This document shows, one piece after another, positions 58,291 to 64,000 of a DNA stretch of 64,000 nucleotides. A program made the position numbers and the translations under genes. Origin of the DNA: Capitulum mitella (taxonomy: Eukaryota > Arthropoda > Thecostraca > Pollicipedomorpha > Pollicipedidae); the NCBI GenBank assembly GCA_030062745.1, contig CP099854.1, forward strand, positions 14,916,876 through 14,980,875, in the 5' to 3' direction. Numbering within the stretch: the first letter of the stretch is position 1; every line of letters begins with the position of its first letter. Under the pieces are notes generated by a model that was not told where the DNA came from, made no database searches, and saw nothing but the letters and a program-made list of their open reading frames with translations.

Positions 58291-60699
58291 AATAGCCGAT
58301 ATTCGAAATAAATGACAACACCAGAGGAAGTCGCGCCGTTACACATTTCTGACGTGCTCCGCCGTGCTATGTCACCATGCTGCCTTGGCGATGCTCGGCG
58401 GTGAGTTTGCTTCTCCACATCGCGCCACTTCTCCCGGAGCTATGCCGGCAATAACGTGACCCGAGCCGATGCCTAGCCGTATCCTAACTGCCCTGATTAC
58501 TCCCGACGATTCCTCGCCAGTGTTGAGTACCGCGCAAAACATCCAAGGTACTTGCGAGTTAGACGCACTGGCTACGGCGCCACAGCTGTTCTTCTCGCAC
58601 GAGCTGCGCACAGCGCACAGGACATCTGGCGGATCGGGCAGGAAAAAGTACACCAGTCACTTTCCGCGAGCTGTTGTTAGCTATGGTGGCTAGAGATGCT
58701 GGGGAGCTAGATTCCCGCAACTTCAGATGTGCTTACAGTATTGACTGGATAGAAATGGTCTTAAATCCTGCTGAATCCCAGAAATAATTTTTGAAAACCC
58801 CCAGCCGCTTTGGCCATCACTCATCTTCACGTATCGTCCGGCGAGTGTTGTGCGGGTCCATCGCTATGAGTTCGCCACTGTTTGTGAAGACTGGTGACGA
58901 CTGGCCGTCTTCTCGTAGGAGTGCAGTAAATTAGACGGGTACTGGCCAGGCAGTTAGGGCGATATGTCGTAGAAGTTCGCGTAATTTTGGTCGCATTCCC
59001 GAATGGTCCACCTGCTAAATTATGGCACCTTCTGCAGTCGCTGATGTCTGATGCTGACGTATTTCAACGCATGCCTTGTACCTGGTGCTGAATCAGGCGC
59101 TGGACATCGCCGAATTAGCAGCCGGAGATACGCGGCCTCCTGTGTCGACAGACGTCTCCATTGTTCGTCAGCCACAGTTTTTCCGCCGTCGTTTTCCATT
59201 GCCACAGTCAACGCGAAAAACGCCAGCGCCGTGCCATTTCCGCGGCCTTAGCGACGAATGTGCCACGCTCGCCGCCTTTTCCGGTCTAATTTGTCACGGG
59301 TGCCGCCAACTCTTGCAATACATTCAGTGCATGTGTCGAGAGTTAATACCACAATGGCAAACAAGGAAACTGCTACCATGGCAAACTGTTGCAATGCGAG
59401 ACCACGCGTGCCATGCATGGTTTCACACCTCCCTGATTTTGTTACATACTATTGACTTTTCATGACTGGTGATCTGTTCTTGCTGCAAATGCAGATAGGT
59501 GAAGCTGGTTTTCAAGGCGCCTACTGTTATTCTGGAAGAGCGGAAATAAGCGGTTTCTGAATGATGAAATGCATGAAAAACGCAATTTTTACGCAATGTC
59601 ATCACCCTTGCCTGACGACGGAAATGCGCTCAACTTTGCCCATCCCTTGCAGCGACGCTACATCCAAAAACCTGCAGCAATCCCACATCCAGGAAATTTT
59701 ACATCGCTCAGAGTCCAGTGGTGGATCAAAGAATCAAAGATCCGAGATCGAGCGTGGTAATATTGTAATCCACCCGTGTGACGACATCTTATATACTTGG
59801 CTCATACAAAACATAACTGCACTGTGCTTGTGTAAATGTGGCGAAGGGTCCGTGCGTCCCCCTCCCTGTCCTTTTCTAACGAGGTGCGTGCTGGAAGAGG
59901 TTGGGTAACAGACGACTGCCTTCAGCCTCGCAAATCACTCGACGTTCTGTTATCGATCTCAGTCTGTTTGTTTGCAATTCAGCCGGTGTTGCCATGGTGA
60001 AGCAGTCACAGAAACCAGGGGAGATGACCAGTTGATGATTGAGGAGATTACAGAGGAGATGACCAATTGAGTATCACCGCACGACGCGTGATGCAACTCG
60101 TGAATGCATTGAATCGGCCATAGTGACAGAACACATAACATCATCTAAACACAAAATGTAAGCGAAACAAGGTAAAAAACAACGTAGGCGTTGGGAGCGT
60201 TTGAGCACCTATTTCTGAAATCTACTGACAAATCTACGTGCAGTGCCAGACATGTCATGAGGGATATGAGCACTGCTGTAAAGCAACTGCCAAGCCTGAA
60301 GCTTTGGCCGCAGTTGTCATGCACGTAGAAGCGGCTTACCCGACCCGAAGCGACGAGCCGTCATTGCCAAAGTCCAGTTGCTGGCCGTGTCAAGGGAACA
60401 ACAGCTAGGATGTTTTGTCTCATGTTTAAGATGTTCTGTTTCGTCTAGAATGTTTCTCCGGACCACTCTATTCAATCACCACGAAAAACACCAATGTGAT
60501 TCCATTACACGCAATTCCATAACAAAGTTCGACATTCATAATGTAATGGCGTACATCTTACGAAGAACTCGTGCAGCACAGTGACTGAGGGCATGTAACA
60601 AGCAGCACTCGTGGGTGTGCGAGTTAATGTTGATGTCCGGGTGTGTTATGAGTGTTTGCAGTAAGTGGTCGAATGAATCACTGAACGGCTGAATGGTAC
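58291..60699. other. Anonymous sequence
   Basis: No recognised gene or element. Frames up to 129 codons at 59076-59465 show no family signature. Confidence 0.4.
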
Positions 60700-61179
60700 G
60701 GAATGTTCGCGGGAGTCAGTGCGTATTACATGTACACGCAGGCTGGTATGCCGGTACGAACAGCGTCCACTCGTGTCCGTACTTCGATAAAGTGCTCGGT
60801 CCTCCGTATTTTCAACCAGTTCCACGATTCCTTATTTCTAACGAAATACCTCTTCTATTTATTATTTCTAATTCTAATATTCTACGAAAAATTTGCATTA
60901 TAGAATTTGCACAGTTTTTTTTTTCTTTCCCAGCTTCCGTTAGTAGTAAGTCCATAAAGAACTGTGTTCTGGGGGGCTGTTTTTAAGGCTGAGGCTGATA
61001 TTTGGTTAACTTTGCTTAATGTTATTGCGATTGTCTCAAAGACATTCAGTTCTTGTAAGTTTGGAAAGAACCATTTGCTTTTGTGGACATTCCACGACAA
61101 GCTAAATTTCCCGTTTAACGTTTTACATAAGTTTCTTAAAAACTCTTGGGCGATATCGCAGTCACAGTACATATACTGA

Positions 61180-61475
61180 CGTTCACTCAAAACTGCTCAG
61201 GACCGTGCATGTAAGCACACGCACTGACGTCTGGTGTAATAATGTTTCCATTGAGGAACAGCAGAATGTACATGAGTTGCTGTGTGATCGACCGATGACG
61301 TGCAAAAGTGCATCTGTTGAAATTGCTCGCGATATTATACGAAAATGAGGTGTCTGCTGATATTTTTTTTGCCATGCAAATGTCGTGCATGCTGCCTCTG
61401 TGTAGGCGTTCCATATGTCTCGAGTCCAATTCCCACCCTGACGTCTTTGCGCCAAGCGATGATTTGGTCATAGGG
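61180..61475 (-). pseudogene. LINE ORF2 C-terminal Cys/His segment relic
   Basis: The minus frame 61455-61183 contains SNSCTFCCSSMETLLHQTSV, corresponding to the CxxC...ETxxHLFxxC segment near the end of ORF2 in L1/Tx1-type LINEs. It lies about 1.2 kb downstream of the YADD box on the same strand, a reasonable spacing. A second overlapping frame (61471-61187) carries the preceding residues. Conserved His and final Cys positions are approximate. Confidence 0.5.
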
Positions 61476-62099
61476 ATCGAATAAATTTCTGGTGTAGTAA
61501 TGTTGTTATTGTTGGCGTCATAATGGAAGCTTTTCGTGACAAGCCCGCCTTACGATATATCAGGCTGAATTTGTATGGTATCAAATATCGAATACAGAGT
61601 AAATGTAAGGTATTGGATGAGCTATTTACACTTGGAACTTACATCAAACCTTGGCAAACTTTTAATAAGAGATTAGTGGCTTAAAAAATGTCACCTTAAT
61701 TCCATAAATATTCCTCAAGTTCTCCCCAGAGCCAAGTTTCCCAGACCAAGGGTTAATTAAACATGCAAAAGAGTCCTTTTCGTCCCAGTTCTTCACGATG
61801 ATATTCCTAATTTCATTATGACCGAAAACCAAAGCTTTTGTGTGATTATTTCGTTCTGGTCTGCTTTGTTTAATGATAAAAATCCAACCATCCTCGAAGA
61901 ACGTTGTTCCAATACGGACGTAATTGTCTCCTGTTTTACTTTTCGAGTCCGTAAATTGCAAGATCAGCAAATGGTGAAACTTTCCTTTTATGACATTTGA
62001 CCATTCATATTGGGACCAAAATATAATTTCTATCTACGATACTTTCGTCATTTTTATGAATGGCTCAACATCCGCCATTCACAAACCACCCAGCAAACC

Positions 62100-62960
62100 A
62101 TCAAACCATCAAATCCGTGGTTCTGCATGATTGCAGTCCGTTTCACGCGATCTTGGTGGTCTCCCCATAGGAACCTGAACGATATCTTTTCCACTCTCTG
62201 TGCAATGCTTTGCTGTGGGTTTCTCAAGATGAATGAATGAATATATGGACTAGTTTGGAAAAAGTAATGACCTGATCACGGCTATTCTCCTAATAAGCGT
62301 AAATGCGTTCTCTTCCACAATGACACATCCTTTTTTGTCATGGGCAGCTTCATTTCCATATTTCTTGCTGAGATATGTGTATCTATATTGTTCTTGCTGT
62401 AAATTACTCCTAGCATCTGTATCTCATTCATTCATTCATCCATTAATTCATTTCATTCGCGAAATTTATTCCAAGTTCGTCATGACTAAGGGTTTCTGTA
62501 GGGACTCCTATAGAAAGGCACTTTGTTTTATTAGCATTCATTTTCAATCCCCATCGGGCAGAAAATGTCTTTACTTCATTTAAAGCATCATGTAGAGAGA
62601 ATTTTTTTGCTTTCAGGAAAGCTCTCAAATCGTCAGCATAGTATGACATGGTCATATCATGCTCAGGTGCGGTTTGTACTTCATGTATTTGTGTTTACTG
62701 TGCGATTGAATTTGCGAGCGATTCTAAAAACAAATTAAAGATGACAAAATCTTGTTGTCTTCCCCTCATTACATGAACATTTTTGCGTCCAAAAAACACC
62801 TTATATCTCCGTGGAGAGTTGTGACTGACATATACATTAGGTTAAGTAGATGTCTGCGATATGGCCCCAAGTTATAATATTTAAATGATTTTGCAAGGAA
62901 GGTCCATGGCTCATTATCAAAGACGGCTTCAAAGCCAGCAGCCACAGTGAATCACGATTT
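62100..62960 (-). pseudogene. LINE reverse transcriptase relic with YADD box
   Basis: The best-preserved part is the frame 62655-62443, MSYYADDLRAFLKA then FSARWGLKMNANKTKCLSIG. This matches the RT pattern hxYADDhxxFh...hxxaLxxhxxFsxxxGLxhNxxKTxhhxhG, with both catalytic aspartates of YADD (62629-62640) intact. Upstream, GRQQDFVIFNLFLESLANSI corresponds to RGxRQGDPhSPYLFhLxhExLAxxI. Further upstream lies VFDNEPWTFLAKSF, whose first residues replace KAFDxVxWxFL. Downstream at about 62158-62178 FRFLWGD matches FhWGxxxxxhKR. Stops and frame changes interrupt all joins, so no enzyme is made. Confidence 0.75.
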
Positions 62961-63030
62961 CTCCGATTTATTTACGTTTTCCTTTATCGTATACTAGTCT
63001 GCTGTTGTCATAGATGACATATCCTTTTAA

Positions 63031-64000
63031 CCCGCGTACGACCGTGGGTCGGCGGCGATCACGCCCGACTGGGGGGCGGTTGACATCCCTCCTCTAACTC
63101 ACGAACGATTCGTCGCATGATAAAAATAAGCACACCGTTGGAAAGCTCGTGACAAGTAGAGCTCGAAACTGGTCTCATTTTTAGTTTTGGATAATATGTA
63201 AGCCATTTACGACCTATATATCTCTTCTCATAGCCGACTGCATGAGACCGAAAAACGGCCTGAATCTCAAGGGCTGTGACAAATGACGCCTAGGTAAAAG
63301 CACCAACGCACAGGTAGAGGTTTGCAGATGCCGATACACGTCTAATTCCTCAGATTTGCTCAATACATGCGCGGAAACGATGAGTTGAAGAGACGGCAAT
63401 TTTCACGCCGGTTGTCGGCAGGCGCAGCAGCCGTACGCAGTATGAAATTAACGGGAACTAATTTTAGCGTTCCTTTATTTTTACGACATGAGCCTATTCA
63501 TGTACTTTTTATTGACCTTAGTGGTTTTTGTGATGGTTTCTCATGCTTAAATTTGGAAAAAAATCATTAATTACCGATCTACAGAATTGGTGGAGATTTG
63601 TTCCCGAGAGTCTGTTTATTTCCAAAATATGCAATTTTTGGAACTTTGGAGGTTCTTTACTTCTTTATTTCTTTATTCTTTGGAGATATTACTTGCGTCT
63701 GTGCAAGCCAGTTCTGCCATTTTCTACCAATTCTGAGTAATTCATTGCTGATTTTGACGGTGGTACATTTTGGCTCACAACATTTATCCGTGACCTGACC
63801 TCAGGTCAATGGCTGGAAGTCATTGATACGTTGCCCATTGACGGTAACTAAATGTCTGCATCACTCCACACTAAAAATACTATGAAAAATTCTCCCAATT
63901 TCCAAAAAAACGACGATATGTGTCAAAAATGGACTAAAAATGTTATAAAAAATTCCGCCAATTTCCAAAAAAACACGTAGGTCCATGACCCAGAAAATTC
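63031..64000 (-). mobile_element. piggyBac-like non-autonomous element, copy 3 (cut by window end)
   Basis: TTAA at 63027-63030 is followed by CCCGCGTACGACCGTGGGTC, the tip seen at 45345, in the same orientation as copy 2. The element continues to the window edge. It is more diverged: the G-run palindrome is broken (GGGGGGCGGTTGACATCCC), the 88-codon frame has a one-base deletion and there are several short indels. Near the end a 60-base block (CTAAAAAT...ATTTCCAAAAAAAC) is duplicated. It shows the family is multi-copy and of mixed age. Confidence 0.75.

Larger units (their letters stand above)
60750..63000 (-). mobile_element. Decayed L1/Tx1-like LINE remnant
   Basis: A series of RT and C-terminal motifs lies in one order on the minus strand, spread over all three frames. 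From 5' to 3' they are an RT palm fragment (VFDNEPWTFLAKSF, LGPYRRHLLNLMY), the YADD box, FRFLWGDHQDRVKRT, a segment with NIYGIKVTFF and a CxxC...ETLLH segment. This is the layout of ORF2 downstream of the palm in L1/Tx1-type elements. No endonuclease domain was found upstream before the TTAA-flanked element at 63031, which may have inserted into or near it. No poly-A tail was found. Long dead, judging from the number of stops and shifts. Confidence 0.65.

Overview
The window looks like repeat-rich, largely intergenic DNA from an animal nuclear genome. The signs are long (AT)n, (GT)n and (GA)n microsatellites, a poly-T/poly-C block, CpG-rich patches, decayed reverse transcriptase and transposase remnants in many frames, and no bacterial-style gene packing. 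An interstitial run of TTAGG-like units (29668-29722) points weakly to an arthropod, because TTAGG is the common arthropod telomere repeat. I did not recognise any intact host protein-coding gene or RNA gene. Most open frames here are under 150 codons and show no family signature.

Layout. Positions 1-4813 hold nothing recognisable except hairpins. Positions 4814-6520 hold a small hAT-like element, an (AT)n tract and a 5'-truncated Penelope-like element (PLE) with RT and GIY-YIG remnants. Positions 6.7-20.8 kb are mostly anonymous, with microsatellites, a long poly-T block and a CpG-rich patch near 20 kb. Positions 20.8-25.5 kb hold a second small hAT-like element, a probable 1.2 kb non-autonomous hAT element rich in GGTTTAAACC and a tandem array with CRE-like TGACGTCA sites. 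A LINE ORF1-like relic lies at 26.3-26.7 kb and a second, longer PLE copy at 28.2-29.9 kb. Further small hAT-like elements lie at 34.6, 35.8 and 37.7 kb.

Positions 41.4-43.0 kb hold a hAT transposase C-terminal relic and two minisatellites. Positions 43642-46569 hold the most striking structure: two ~1.22 kb elements of one family in inverted orientation, each flanked by TTAA and beginning CCCG/ending CGGG (piggyBac-like). A third copy runs off the window end from 63031. A different TTAA-bounded candidate lies at 54608-55987. A second hAT transposase relic is at 48.3-48.6 kb, a CR1/L2-like RT relic at 52.5-53.5 kb, and a long decayed L1/Tx1-like LINE on the minus strand at 60.7-63.0 kb.

There is no operon or pathway to describe. 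The common theme is layered insertion and decay of PLEs, LINEs, hAT and TTAA-targeting transposons, with microsatellites growing at element edges. The two TTAA-bounded families are unusually dense in AGGTCA/TGACCT half-sites. All similarity calls were made by eye from recalled family patterns, and no database search was run.
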